Of a stretch of 40,217 bases of DNA, positions 24,512-33,404 are shown piece by piece (positions within the stretch are counted from its first letter, which is position 1; the number at the start of each line of letters is the position of its first letter). The stretch is from Lachnospiraceae bacterium XBB2008 (GTDB lineage: Bacteria > Bacillota > Clostridia > Lachnospirales > Lachnospiraceae). The notes below the pieces were generated by a model. The model was not told where the DNA came from and searched no databases. It was given only the letters and a program-made list of their open reading frames with translations. The position numbers and the translations under genes were made by a program. Location: NCBI GenBank assembly GCA_900102235.1, contig FMVL01000011.1:1-40217 (forward strand), written 5' to 3'.

Positions 24512-26671
24512 TAGGCCTTCAATGATGCTCGCAGATGCCCACGGCATCAGCGCAAACCACGTGCTCGCCGGAGAGCCGTCCGGATACTTCTCGGTCAGAA
24601 GCCCCTGGCAAAAACAGAATCGTTCCGACATCCATCCGGGCTCCCCGTAGCCGTATTCCTTATCATATGTGTTGAAAGTCTGAATGCTCCAGAGAACGGT
24701 GTCTTCGAGTCTGGAACGGATGTATTCATCGTCCCGCCCGGCAACGTAGTATCTCATTTCCGGAATGATCGTGCTGGACATGGGATGGATGTGCGGATTG
24801 GCGGTGGAAGTGATGCTGCCTCCGCATGAAGACCAGCCGATCGTGCTCAACGGCTTCACGGAAACCGGCGTGTTATAGCAAAGTTTGAAGCTGCACTCGT
24901 AATGAAGTGCATACAGCATGTGGTCGAGAAGGTATTCTTCACCGGTGATCTCATGAAGGATCCTGACCGCACGGATGTATGCCAGGATCCCCTCGTCGTC
25001 CACTGCCTTATCGGTATCGAGCGGACCGCCGTAGCATTCGCACTTTTTCACAAAAACATCAAAGTAGTGCTGCTCGCTGAGTTTGAGTTCATCTAGATAA
25101 GTCGCATCCCTTGTGGCCGGTTTGTCGGGATACGTCTCATCCTTCGTGACCAGTTCATACAGAGCCGTGGCCGCCAGGCACCACGCGCCGCCCATCGAAT
25201 CGTATTCGAGCCCCGCGCCGGTCTTTTCCGACATGGAAAAAGGATACTCATGGTCGGAGTTGATCTCCTCGTTCATCCTGCGGATCACGGGCTTGACAAA
25301 AGCGATCCAGTCATCATGCAAAAGTGCTCGGTCTTCTTTTTCCGAAATATATGCTTTCAGTATGTAATACACAGCCTGACCGTTCAGATATGCACTGTGG
25401 CCGCCGCTGTGCATCCCGTTATACCACCAGCCGTGAACGGACCATTTTCCGTCTTCGACAGCATCGTACAGAAGACCAGAATCTGGGTTGAGACTGTTTT
25501 GTATGACGTTGTCAATGAATGCAAGGCTCTGGTTTCTTGCCACATCATCCTTAAGCCGGTTGGCCGCAAGGAGCATCGGGACTGCGACCGCAAGCCCGTT
25601 TGTCCACGAAAGCGAACCGATCTTGTTAAAGCGCGGTCCTTCTTCACGGTCGTAAACAAATCCGGAATACATTTTCTCCGATTCAAGCCAGGCATTATCC
25701 CGGATGGCAGAGCTGAGCAGTGCGGCTGCTTTTTCTTCTGTCATGCCGGGAATGGTCCTGGGTGATTCGTGGAAGTGCTCGTAAGTATCCTCCAGAGCGC
25801 GGTAGATCGCACACTCATCATCGCCTTCATAATCATAAATTATGATCGGAAAGGTAAGCGACTCACCCGCTTTTATCCGAATGGAATTATCCTCCGTAAC
25901 AGGCTCCCTCTCAAGGACCTTCGCCGTCTGAACAAAAAGCCAGGGAGCATTCTCATATCCCAATGTGTATCCGACGCTGACGCGTCCATTGTCGTTCACG
26001 TTGCAGGTGAATCCGCCGTATTGAGCAAACCGCACGTCATCGAGTTTCTTTTTCCCGTCATCGAAAGAAACAGGGATAAGAGTTCCGCCTTCGGATGATG
26101 CCGGCTTAACACTTCCGCCTTCGGATACCAGGTACGGAGGTGCCGCTATGCCGCGCACTTTTCCGGAGGTGTATACGAGGCTTACCGGTTCGGCAAGTCT
26201 GTCACTCCTGGTCATGAAGAAAGATGATTCCGGCATGCCGTCGGGGTGCTTCTTTATCCGCGGAAAAGCTTTTCTGCCGGATGAAGGCTTATCGGCGGTG
26301 TTGGTGTTGTACATGTATCCGGGCATGAAGATCTTGGGGATCGCGCCGTCGGTGACGGAGTTCCCTGCGTTCGTTCTGCCGGTCGCGAAATCTTCGGGGT
26401 ATGCTTCATCGGTCATGAGTTTGATGTGAACTACGCCCAGGAAATCTTCTTCCGAAGTGTTGGTGAGCCGGACCCGAAACGTGGTGGATATGCTGTCCGC
26501 CTTCGATGATGGTCCGCCGGACTTCGGTGTTATGCTACCTGACTTCGCTGTGATCTCACTCTCTGCTTCAGGAACAAGTTCCATCCGGATTCCCAATGAA
26601 TCCGAAGGGAGGTAATCGCAGCTGACGCTGCCGGCCGGTCTTGCAACACATATGATCTCGGGATTATTCAT
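24500..26671 (-). CDS. Large (alpha/alpha)6-barrel glycosidase-like protein
   Basis: A 723-residue protein with no signal peptide. Residues 1-300 are beta-rich with a Ser/Gly/Lys-repetitive stretch at 35-60 (ITAKSGSITPKSGGPSSKAD). Residues 300-720 look like a six-hairpin barrel, with aromatic turns such as SWTNGLAVAVPMLLAANR, VHGWWYNGMHSGGHSAYLNG, MGGAWCLAATALYEL and GWSSCGGSITSTANPH. This is the pattern of intracellular glycoside hydrolases or lyases, but I cannot name the family or catalytic residues. It precedes the cyclase and nucleoside-hydrolase genes. Three 25-bp repeats cover its stop. Confidence 0.75.
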   Translation of the reverse strand: MNNPEIICVARPAGSVSCDYLPSDSLGIRMELVPEAESEITAKSGSITPKSGGPSSKADSISTTFRVRLTNTSEEDFLGVVHIKLMTDEAYPEDFATGRTNAGNSVTDGAIPKIFMPGYMYNTNTADKPSSGRKAFPRIKKHPDGMPESSFFMTRSDRLAEPVSLVYTSGKVRGIAAPPYLVSEGGSVKPASSEGGTLIPVSFDDGKKKLDDVRFAQYGGFTCNVNDNGRVSVGYTLGYENAPWLFVQTAKVLEREPVTEDNSIRIKAGESLTFPIIIYDYEGDDECAIYRALEDTYEHFHESPRTIPGMTEEKAAALLSSAIRDNAWLESEKMYSGFVYDREEGPRFNKIGSLSWTNGLAVAVPMLLAANRLKDDVARNQSLAFIDNVIQNSLNPDSGLLYDAVEDGKWSVHGWWYNGMHSGGHSAYLNGQAVYYILKAYISEKEDRALLHDDWIAFVKPVIRRMNEEINSDHEYPFSMSEKTGAGLEYDSMGGAWCLAATALYELVTKDETYPDKPATRDATYLDELKLSEQHYFDVFVKKCECYGGPLDTDKAVDDEGILAYIRAVRILHEITGEEYLLDHMLYALHYECSFKLCYNTPVSVKPLSTIGWSSCGGSITSTANPHIHPMSSTIIPEMRYYVAGRDDEYIRSRLEDTVLWSIQTFNTYDKEYGYGEPGWMSERFCFCQGLLTEKYPDGSPASTWFALMPWASASIIEGLCGK

Positions 26672-26688
26672 ACAAAAACCTCACTTTT

Positions 26689-27204
26689 CTATATTTTCTT
26701 CTGGAGCCAGACGAGGTCGTACCATCTGTCGAATTTCTTGCCGACAGACATCATGCGGGCCACCTGCGTATAGCCTTCCCTGAGATGGAAATGAATGCTG
26801 TCATGTGTCAGGTACTCGTCTTCCTGCTCGATGTATGCGACACCGGCTAAAAGGTTTACGATGCCCATGTCCTTCAGCCGCTTTTCCAGTTCCAAATAAA
26901 GCAGCGCACCCACGCCCTGTCTGTGGTATTTTCCGTCAATATAAATAGATGTCGTCACAGTCCAGTTATAAGCTTCGCGGGGACTGTACCTGCCGGCATA
27001 AACATACCCGATCACATATCCGTCCTTTTCGCAGACCAGATACGGATATTTTGCGCTGATGCGTCTGATCCGTTCCGCGAATTCTTCCACGGAAGGTACT
27101 TCGTACTCGAACGAGACCGCCGTGTCCGTGATGTAATACGAATATATCTCTACCAGCCTTTCGGCATCTTCAACTTTTGCATCTCTGATCGTAAAGGTGT
27201 TCAT
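26689..27204 (-). CDS. GNAT acetyltransferase (phosphinothricin-acetyltransferase-like)
   Basis: A 171-residue N-acetyltransferase. It has the opening IRDAKVEDAERLVEIYSYYI, the TAVSFEYEVPSVEEF segment typical of Pat/MnaT proteins, the acetyl-CoA loop IDGKYHRQGVGALLYLELE, and the closing HFHLREGYTQVARM. The family acetylates amino-acid analogues such as phosphinothricin or methionine sulfone. The start at 27204 matches the usual family length and has AGGAAA upstream; a longer reading adds 25 unrelated residues. Confidence 0.92.
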   Translation of the reverse strand: MNTFTIRDAKVEDAERLVEIYSYYITDTAVSFEYEVPSVEEFAERIRRISAKYPYLVCEKDGYVIGYVYAGRYSPREAYNWTVTTSIYIDGKYHRQGVGALLYLELEKRLKDMGIVNLLAGVAYIEQEDEYLTHDSIHFHLREGYTQVARMMSVGKKFDRWYDLVWLQKKI

Positions 27205-27281
27205 TTTCCTATCTGTCGCTCCTGATCTGATTATTCCGTTCAGCGAATTATCCCATATATCAAATATATATCCCGCCACAC

Positions 27282-27310
27282 AAAAACACCACCCGTATCG
27301 GGTGATGTTT
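27282..27310 (-). terminator. Rho-independent terminator of the zeta-toxin module
   Basis: On the minus strand a 12-bp stem (AAACATCACCCG with CGGGTGGTGTTT, one G-T pair) with a 3-base loop is followed by TTTTTG. It lies 48 bases after the zeta-like stop. Confidence 0.8.
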
Positions 27311-27357
27311 GAACAGATGGTTGTTTGTATCTGATCTGAATATGCTAAAGCTGATAT

Positions 27358-27924
27358 CTACACAGAATAATCCGCGAGAAAAGCGCACCAGTCCGGAATG
27401 TTCTCCGCTTTATCCACGCATTTCCCGTCTATAAATGTAGCTATCATACGAAATTGATCGGAATTATCATATATCCAAATACGATTGCAAACAGGAATGA
27501 CCTCCTTTAGATTATTTATAGATTCATCATATCTCCTGCGAACGTCTGTCTCAGGAATACCATGACCGCCATCCCTAACTCGCTTTTCTACTCGCTGAAT
27601 AGCCAATTCAGGTGATTCCAATCCCACATAAAACATCTCAATTTCGTAACCGGATTCCTTTGCCTTATGTATATTATTCATAATGCTACGGCCGCATAAA
27701 GTTGTTTCCTGATTAAACGATACTCCTTGAGAAAGAAACATATCCACGGTTTTTACGGCACGTTTACCTATCACGGTCACAAGGTTCTTATCTTTCCACG
27801 ACCCCTCTTCACGAACCATTTCATCGATATTCACACGAGGAATATCCGCATATGAACCCCCTACTTGGAACAGCGTGGTCTTTCCCGCTCCATTTACTCC
27901 GGCAAATATGACGAATTTCTTCAT
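27358..27924 (-). CDS. Zeta-toxin-like P-loop kinase
   Basis: A 188-residue zeta-toxin-family protein. Walker A GVNGAGKTT (residues 9-17), then IPRVNIDEMV with the family Asp, an FNQETTLCGR loop and a helix with Arg-rich RVEKRVRDGGHGIPETDVRRRYDES, which is the family's lid region. Zeta kinases phosphorylate UDP-N-acetylglucosamine or similar nucleotide sugars; chromosomal relatives may have other substrates. Its ATG overlaps the stop of the small upstream gene (TAATG). The module has its own promoter and terminator and is more AT-rich than its neighbours, suggesting a mobile gene pair. Confidence 0.9.
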   Translation of the reverse strand: MKKFVIFAGVNGAGKTTLFQVGGSYADIPRVNIDEMVREEGSWKDKNLVTVIGKRAVKTVDMFLSQGVSFNQETTLCGRSIMNNIHKAKESGYEIEMFYVGLESPELAIQRVEKRVRDGGHGIPETDVRRRYDESINNLKEVIPVCNRIWIYDNSDQFRMIATFIDGKCVDKAENIPDWCAFLADYSV

Positions 27925-28103
27925 TAAAACACCTTATCTGCCACAATCTTCTTCTGTCTTTGTTGAAGAATGCAATCAATGGTCACTCTGTAGAACTCCT
28001 TTTCATCCTTGTCTTTCGCTTGTGTAGTGATATCATCAAGTTCTTCAAAGTCTATATCTTTACATATCTCATACAACTCATGAATTGCCTCTGCTTTAGA
28101 CAT
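27924..28103 (-). CDS. Small partner of zeta-like kinase, putative antitoxin (59 aa)
   Basis: A 59-residue acidic helical protein (SKAEAIHELYEICKDIDFEELDDITTQAKDKDEKEFYRVT...). The start at 28103 is set by AGAGGAGAG correctly spaced; a longer reading from 28181 would begin inside the promoter. It overlaps the zeta ATG by one base (TAATG), so translation is coupled. Order and size fit an epsilon-type antitoxin, although it is shorter than classic epsilon (about 90 residues) and I recognise no family. Confidence 0.8.
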   Translation of the reverse strand: MSKAEAIHELYEICKDIDFEELDDITTQAKDKDEKEFYRVTIDCILQQRQKKIVADKVF

Positions 28104-28151
28104 GTAATCTCTCCTCTGTATCCCATATTTGAGCGTTTTATTAATGCAGTC

Positions 28152-28181
28152 ATTATATATTACTGTTGCAATCTCAGTCAA
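28152..28181 (-). promoter_or_regulatory. Promoter of the zeta-toxin module
   Basis: On the minus strand TTGACT (28181-28176) and a perfect TATAAT (28157-28152) are 18 bases apart, about 50 bases before the small gene's start. This is the best promoter match in the right half of the window. Confidence 0.72.
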
Positions 28182-28217
28182 CGAAGCAACTCGGTGTCAG
28201 GTCACGCACAAACCATA

Positions 28218-29063
28218 TCACGCTTTCCCGCTTGAACCGAACAGTCTGATCTTCTCGCGGACGACCTCTTTCATTGCGTCGGTCTCGTAAGGCATAAGTT
28301 CCATCATGGTCTTCGCGCCTGCCTTTAAGCCATTCTCGATGCCGCGTTTCCCGGCCTTATCGATATCGGTGAAAATATTGATCTTGCAGATCCCCAGTTT
28401 GACCGCCGTTTCGAAGTCGCTGTCCGCCAACCCCGATCCGCCGTGAAGCACCAGCGGGATCCCTGTTTTTTCGGATATGATCCGTATCCTGTCGAAGTCG
28501 AGTTTCGGCGGAAAAGCGTAATCGCCGTGGGCATTTCCCACCGCAACCGCAAGCGCATCGATCCCTGTCTTTTCCACAAAATCAAGTGCCAGATCGGGAT
28601 CCGTATAATAGTCCGAAGGATTCGCAAGTTTTCCTCTTCCGGCATTGTCTCCGACGTGTCCGAGTTCGCCCTCGACGGTCACATTTTTCTCATGACATAT
28701 CCGCACCATCTCGGCAACTTTATTCAGATTATCCTCGTAGGAAAGCGTCGAGCAGTCGTACATGATCGACGTGAATCCCAGGTCAAGCGCCTCCATGCAC
28801 CTGTCAAAAGTAAGTCCGTGGTCATAGTGGACAGCAACCGGAACCGAAGCTTCTTTTGCCATCGGAATGAGGTACTTCGCCACATGTTTCAGTTCCATCG
28901 CGGGAAGCAGGACCTCAGCGGTGCCGACTATTACGGGGGCATTTTTCTCCTCCGCCGTTTCGATCACGGCTTTGGCCATCTCCATATTTACCGCATTGAA
29001 AAAACTGACTCCGTACCTGCCTGCCTTCGCTTTTTCAAGCATGTCTTTCATATTTACCAGCAT
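28218..29063 (-). CDS. Class II fructose/tagatose-bisphosphate aldolase family
   Basis: A 281-residue zinc aldolase (FbaA/GatY/KbaY type). Motifs: GVSFFNAVNMEMAKAV at the start, VHYDHG with catalytic Asp81 and zinc ligand His82, VEGELGHVG, AVGNAHGDYAF, VLHGGSGL and the phosphate-binding KINIFTDID. It splits a ketose bisphosphate to dihydroxyacetone phosphate and an aldehyde; whether fructose-, tagatose- or another sugar is used is not certain. AAGGAG precedes ATG. It follows the PfkB kinase gene by 37 bases, so kinase product to aldolase substrate is a natural reading. Confidence 0.95.
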   Translation of the reverse strand: MLVNMKDMLEKAKAGRYGVSFFNAVNMEMAKAVIETAEEKNAPVIVGTAEVLLPAMELKHVAKYLIPMAKEASVPVAVHYDHGLTFDRCMEALDLGFTSIMYDCSTLSYEDNLNKVAEMVRICHEKNVTVEGELGHVGDNAGRGKLANPSDYYTDPDLALDFVEKTGIDALAVAVGNAHGDYAFPPKLDFDRIRIISEKTGIPLVLHGGSGLADSDFETAVKLGICKINIFTDIDKAGKRGIENGLKAGAKTMMELMPYETDAMKEVVREKIRLFGSSGKA

Positions 29064-29100
29064 GATTAATCTCCTTTTTTCTGCCAGCCCGCAGTAGAGT

Positions 29101-30219
29101 TTAAGTCTTCTCCCACCCCGCGGCGATCCTCTTACGCAACTCCGGCAAAGGTCTTAGTCCCGAAAGCGCATCATACGCGGATACGCAGCAGGCTCCGGTC
29201 GCGGCCGCAAGCCTTACGCATTCTTCGGGCGTATCTCCTTCAAGCATCGACGTAAGATACGCCGCGATGCTCGTGTCTCCCGCGCCCGTTCCCGACAGTA
29301 CCGCGTCGGGTTTATATGATCTTTCGAAACCTTCTTTTTCCGCCCAGGCATCAATGTCCAACCCAAGACCTGAAGGGATCTGTCCGATCACTTCGCGGGA
29401 AGCTGTCCTGTAAAAGAGTCCCGGAGCGCCGCATTTTAAAAGGAGCACTTTGCATCCCATTTCCATGCACCGGTCAGCGATCGGTCTTATGTCTCTGTCG
29501 ATATCGAGGATCTCCGTGATGTCCCCGCCGTTTGCGCGCTCCTGCCACTCGGTGAACTTTTCCCTGTCGATCATGAAGCACAGTTCTTCAATGCTGGGAA
29601 CAAAGAAATCAACGAACGGGATCACTTTTGCAAGGATCTTATTCCAGTCGGCGGATCCGGCATCCGTCGCAGGGTCGATCGCAGCCATGTCGAGCGATGT
29701 CGCACAGCCCGCATCATGGGCTCTTTTGAATAGATCCGCCAGCTCACGGCCGTCGTTCTCATACATCTTTTCCATGAGGGGCGGGTAGCCGAAATGGAGA
29801 AGTGACGCCTCGCCGAGTGCATCATCGCATATGTCCGCCGAACCGTAGGTATTGTTCGCGCCGGGGCAGTGAAGAAACATCCTGTCGATCCCGGGAACCG
29901 CGAGAACAACCGAGTACGACGAGTCCTCGTCCGCGGATCTGATCATGTCCCTGTCTGCGTCGTATCTTTTCAGGATGTTGCAGATCATGTCGCCGATGTC
30001 GTCCGTTCCCACCTTTCCCATGAGCCGCACGTCAGCGCCCAGGATCTTCATCGCGAGTCCTGTGTTGGCTACGGCGCCGCCCGTTGAAACGGAAGCGGCC
30101 TTCGTTTCCACGAGTTTGCCCGGCATCAGGATATCGGAGCCTTTGCCGCGCGCGCTTTCGGGGAAAACCGGCGTTATGTCGAGACAGATGTGTCCCGCTA
30201 CGATCACTTTTTTATTCAT
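29101..30219 (-). CDS. PfkB-family carbohydrate kinase
   Basis: A 372-residue ribokinase-like kinase, somewhat longer than the usual 300-330. N-terminal VIVAGHICLDITP, the substrate motif STGGAVANTGLAMKILGADV, and near residue 310 the ATP/anion-hole signature SGTGAGDTSIAAYL with the catalytic Asp. An insert-rich middle (residues 200-300) is unlike typical fructokinases. It phosphorylates a sugar or sugar phosphate and probably feeds the aldolase that follows. It is divergent from the histidine kinase gene; the 119-base gap holds a plus-strand promoter. Confidence 0.94.
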   Translation of the reverse strand: MNKKVIVAGHICLDITPVFPESARGKGSDILMPGKLVETKAASVSTGGAVANTGLAMKILGADVRLMGKVGTDDIGDMICNILKRYDADRDMIRSADEDSSYSVVLAVPGIDRMFLHCPGANNTYGSADICDDALGEASLLHFGYPPLMEKMYENDGRELADLFKRAHDAGCATSLDMAAIDPATDAGSADWNKILAKVIPFVDFFVPSIEELCFMIDREKFTEWQERANGGDITEILDIDRDIRPIADRCMEMGCKVLLLKCGAPGLFYRTASREVIGQIPSGLGLDIDAWAEKEGFERSYKPDAVLSGTGAGDTSIAAYLTSMLEGDTPEECVRLAAATGACCVSAYDALSGLRPLPELRKRIAAGWEKT

Positions 30220-30254
30220 ACCTCAAGGATATCACAATACGTGTTCCATTGTCC

Positions 30255-30282
30255 TTGTCACTCCCCGAAAAAAGCATATACT
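30255..30282 (+). promoter_or_regulatory. Promoter for the hybrid histidine kinase operon
   Basis: TTGTCA (30255-30260) and TATACT (30277-30282) are 16 bases apart, about 57 bases before the ATG at 30339, in the divergent region with PfkB. Confidence 0.6.
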
Positions 30283-30338
30283 ATATCTATATACATAAAT
30301 TAAGCACACAGATATCACATCTTATACGGAGAAACCCC

Positions 30339-33317
30339 ATGAACACACATGATATCCTGCTTACAATCCAATACATAACCATAGTCGTGTTGTTTATCGA
30401 GATATGGATCGTCTTCATGAAATGGAGCAACCCGATCCACTCATACCTGTTCTTCGCGTGTATCTCGTCATTCATCAGCAACATGGGTTACCTCCTGGAG
30501 ATGAAAGCGACGACCGAGGAAGCGTATCTTAGCGCCCTCAAGCTTTCGTACGTCGGCAGGGTCTTTATCGTCCTGGCGTTTTTCCTTTTCTCTGCAAAAA
30601 TGTGCAGGATCAAGATCCCGAAATGGGTCATCGCCACGCTGATGCTCGTCCACATCGGCATCTATGTTTCGATCCTCTCACTGGGCAGCAGCAATCTGTA
30701 TTACACGAGTTATGAGTTCATCCCGGATCCCGAATTTCCCAGATTCACTCACGAAAACGGTCCCCTTCATGACCTGCTGATGGCAATGAACGGAGTGCTG
30801 GCGTGCACCGCTTTCTACTGGGTTTTCCACGAGTACCGCAAGGAAAAGAACCGCACGGCGAGGTCCAGACTCCTGATGCTGATGCTCGCTTTCGGAGTCC
30901 AGATACTTTCATTCTTTTTAGAAATCACGCATGTATTTCCTGTCTCGAAATACTTCGACATCACGATGCCCGGTGCGCTCTTCGGAACCATCTTCATGCT
31001 GATCGGAATCCTCGGATTCGACCTGCTCGGCACCAAGGAGATCGCGCGGCTTTTCGCGATAGACAGGATCTCGGAGGGCATCATTGCCGTCGACAACGAA
31101 GGCCGGATCCAGTATTACAATGAGCCCGCCGCTAAGCTCTACCCCGAGCTCGATGCCTTTTTCTCCAGGAAAAAGCGCTTCAACGAAAAGCTTCATCACA
31201 CCGAAGAACCGGCCCGGATCGGCGCAGTCAAAACGCGCGTTTACACGCCGTACGACATCATCTCGTTCATCACTGACGCGGTCGAAAAAGGCGAGACGCT
31301 CAAGATCGGCGACCGCATTTACACTCCCGAGGAAAACGATCTTCAGTACAAAGGCGAAAGCTACGGCAAGCTCTACGCTCTCGTCGACGACACCGAGCAT
31401 TTCCGGTATATGGAGGAACTCCAGGAGCAGAGGGACATCGCGGACAGCGCGAACGAGGCCAAGAGCCGGTTCCTCGCGAACATGTCGCACGAGATCAGGA
31501 CGCCCATCAACGCCGTGCTTGGCATGGATGAGATGATCCTTCGCGAATCCAATGAAAAAGAGATCCGCGCGTACGCTTCGGACATCATGTCCGCGGGCCG
31601 CACGCTTTTGTCCCTGATAAATGACATCCTCGACCTGTCCAAAGTCGAAGAGGGCAAAATGGAGATCATCCCCGTTCAGTACGATCTGTTTTCGCTCATC
31701 AACGACCTGGTCAACATGATCCGCGACAGGGCCGCAAACAAGGGGCTGAAGTTCAGCGTGAACGTCGATGAGCACATCCCTCATCTGCTGCTCGGCGACG
31801 AGATCAGGATCAGGCAGTGCGCGATGAACCTTTTGACCAACGCCGTGAAATACACGGAATCCGGCGAGGTCACGCTCACTCTTTCCTATAAAAAGAAATC
31901 CGACGACCACATCCTTCTAGGCTTCACCGTTGAAGACACGGGCATAGGCATGAAGGAAGAGGATATGGAAAATCTTTTCTCGCCCTACAAGCGAATCGAG
32001 GAAAAGAGAAACCGTTCGATCGAAGGCACGGGCCTGGGCATGAGCATCACGAGGCAGCTCCTCGATCTCATGGACAGTTCTCTTTCGGTTCACAGCGAGT
32101 ATGGAAAAGGCTCGGTATTTTCTTTTGAGATAGATCAGGAAGTCTTAAAGTGGGAAGAGATCGGCGACTATTCAAGCAGGTTCAGCGAGATGGCCGAGCG
32201 CACGTATGAGTATCACGAGCTTTTCCATGCGCCGGATGCGAGGATCCTCGTGGTCGACGATACCGAGATGAACCTCACCGTTATTCAGAGTCTCCTGAAA
32301 AGGACCGGGATTAAGATCGACAGCGCGGCCTCCGGAAGGGAAGCGCTCGAGCTGACCGAGCAGAACGCTTATGACCTCGTCTTCATCGATCACATGATGC
32401 CCGACATGGACGGCATCGAGACATTGCAGCATATACGCGAATCGGGCAAGTGCACCGAAGTTCCCGCTGTCGCGCTCACAGCCAACGCGGTTTCAGGTGC
32501 GAGAGAAATGTATCTTGAGGCAGGATTCACGGACTATCTTTCCAAGCCTGTTGACGGCGAGAAGCTGGAGAAGCTGTTGTTTGAGAAGATCCCGGATGAG
32601 AAGATTTTGAAGGGAGACGAGGACGCAGCATATGCAGAGCAGATGACCGGAGCGGGTGCTTCGGACGCTTCGGGTGATGGCAATGGTTCGGGGCCCGGTT
32701 CGAATGGGGCCGGTGGAATGTCCGGTTCGAATGGGGACTCAATTGCGTGGCTGAATGACATCCCTGAAATCGACGCTCAGGCCGGTCTCAAGAACTGCGG
32801 TTCCGAGGAAGGATATATTTCCGTGCTGTCTGTTTTCCACCAGACAGCAGGGCCTAAAGCAGATGAGATCGAGACACTTTTCCGTGATGGAGATATCGAA
32901 AACTACACGATCAAAGTCCATGCGCTGAAGAGTTCGGCGCGCATCATCGGCGCCGCTTCGCTGTCTGAGTTTGCGAAGGACTTAGAGGACGCAGGCAAGA
33001 GAAACGACACCGAATATATAGAAAGCAACACCGCCAGACTTCTTGAGATGTACCGCTCGCTCGATGCAGAATTATCGCCGCTGGATGGAGATACAGAGAA
33101 CCTGCCGGAGATCGATGAGGGCGCACTCAAGGAAGCATACCAGACCATCATCGAGATCGCAGGAAGCATGGATTTCGGCCTCATGGAAGACATCCTCAAG
33201 GACCTGCGCGGATACAGACTCCCCGAAGCTGATAAGGACAGGATCGCGAAGATCGAAGGCCTGCTCAATCAGCTCGATTGGGATGGGATAACCAGCTTGG
33301 CCGGAGAAAGAGCGTAG
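30339..33317 (+). CDS. Hybrid sensor histidine kinase (7TM-PAS-HisKA-HATPase-REC-HPt)
   Basis: A 992-residue membrane phosphorelay protein. Residues 1-230 hold seven transmembrane helices of the histidine-kinase N-terminal 7TM type; a PAS-like domain is at 237-370 (GIIAVDNEGRIQYYN). HisKA has His384 in SHEIRTPINAVLG. HATPase_c has NLLTNAVKYTESG, DTGIGM and GTGLGM. The receiver has phospho-Asp684 in FIDHMMPDMDG and the Lys in YLSKPVDG. After a Gly/Ser/Asn-rich linker the HPt domain has His861 in HALKSSARIIG, and a helical tail follows. All relay residues are intact. The start at 30339 is set by GGAGAAA; a longer open frame upstream overlaps PfkB and is not used. No separate output regulator is adjacent, but an EIIC-EAL protein follows. 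Confidence 0.95.
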   Translation: MNTHDILLTIQYITIVVLFIEIWIVFMKWSNPIHSYLFFACISSFISNMGYLLEMKATTEEAYLSALKLSYVGRVFIVLAFFLFSAKMCRIKIPKWVIATLMLVHIGIYVSILSLGSSNLYYTSYEFIPDPEFPRFTHENGPLHDLLMAMNGVLACTAFYWVFHEYRKEKNRTARSRLLMLMLAFGVQILSFFLEITHVFPVSKYFDITMPGALFGTIFMLIGILGFDLLGTKEIARLFAIDRISEGIIAVDNEGRIQYYNEPAAKLYPELDAFFSRKKRFNEKLHHTEEPARIGAVKTRVYTPYDIISFITDAVEKGETLKIGDRIYTPEENDLQYKGESYGKLYALVDDTEHFRYMEELQEQRDIADSANEAKSRFLANMSHEIRTPINAVLGMDEMILRESNEKEIRAYASDIMSAGRTLLSLINDILDLSKVEEGKMEIIPVQYDLFSLINDLVNMIRDRAANKGLKFSVNVDEHIPHLLLGDEIRIRQCAMNLLTNAVKYTESGEVTLTLSYKKKSDDHILLGFTVEDTGIGMKEEDMENLFSPYKRIEEKRNRSIEGTGLGMSITRQLLDLMDSSLSVHSEYGKGSVFSFEIDQEVLKWEEIGDYSSRFSEMAERTYEYHELFHAPDARILVVDDTEMNLTVIQSLLKRTGIKIDSAASGREALELTEQNAYDLVFIDHMMPDMDGIETLQHIRESGKCTEVPAVALTANAVSGAREMYLEAGFTDYLSKPVDGEKLEKLLFEKIPDEKILKGDEDAAYAEQMTGAGASDASGDGNGSGPGSNGAGGMSGSNGDSIAWLNDIPEIDAQAGLKNCGSEEGYISVLSVFHQTAGPKADEIETLFRDGDIENYTIKVHALKSSARIIGAASLSEFAKDLEDAGKRNDTEYIESNTARLLEMYRSLDAELSPLDGDTENLPEIDEGALKEAYQTIIEIAGSMDFGLMEDILKDLRGYRLPEADKDRIAKIEGLLNQLDWDGITSLAGERA

Positions 33318-33404
33318 CCGGGATTACAAGAATTATCAAAGAGAATTCGCGAACCAAAACCGAAGATTAAACGGAATCAGAAATAGACAAAGAAAGAGCA
33401 TGAT

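Noticed and set aside
28443-29069. 208-residue plus-strand open frame
   Set aside because: It is antisense to the aldolase, whose catalytic motifs are unambiguous.
30084-30338. N-terminal extension of the histidine kinase
   Set aside because: It would overlap the PfkB gene and the promoter at 30255-30282; the ATG at 30339 has a proper ribosome site and begins with a membrane helix.
30918-31910. 330-residue minus-strand open frame
   Set aside because: It is antisense to the histidine kinase core motifs and has no recognisable domain or ribosome binding site.
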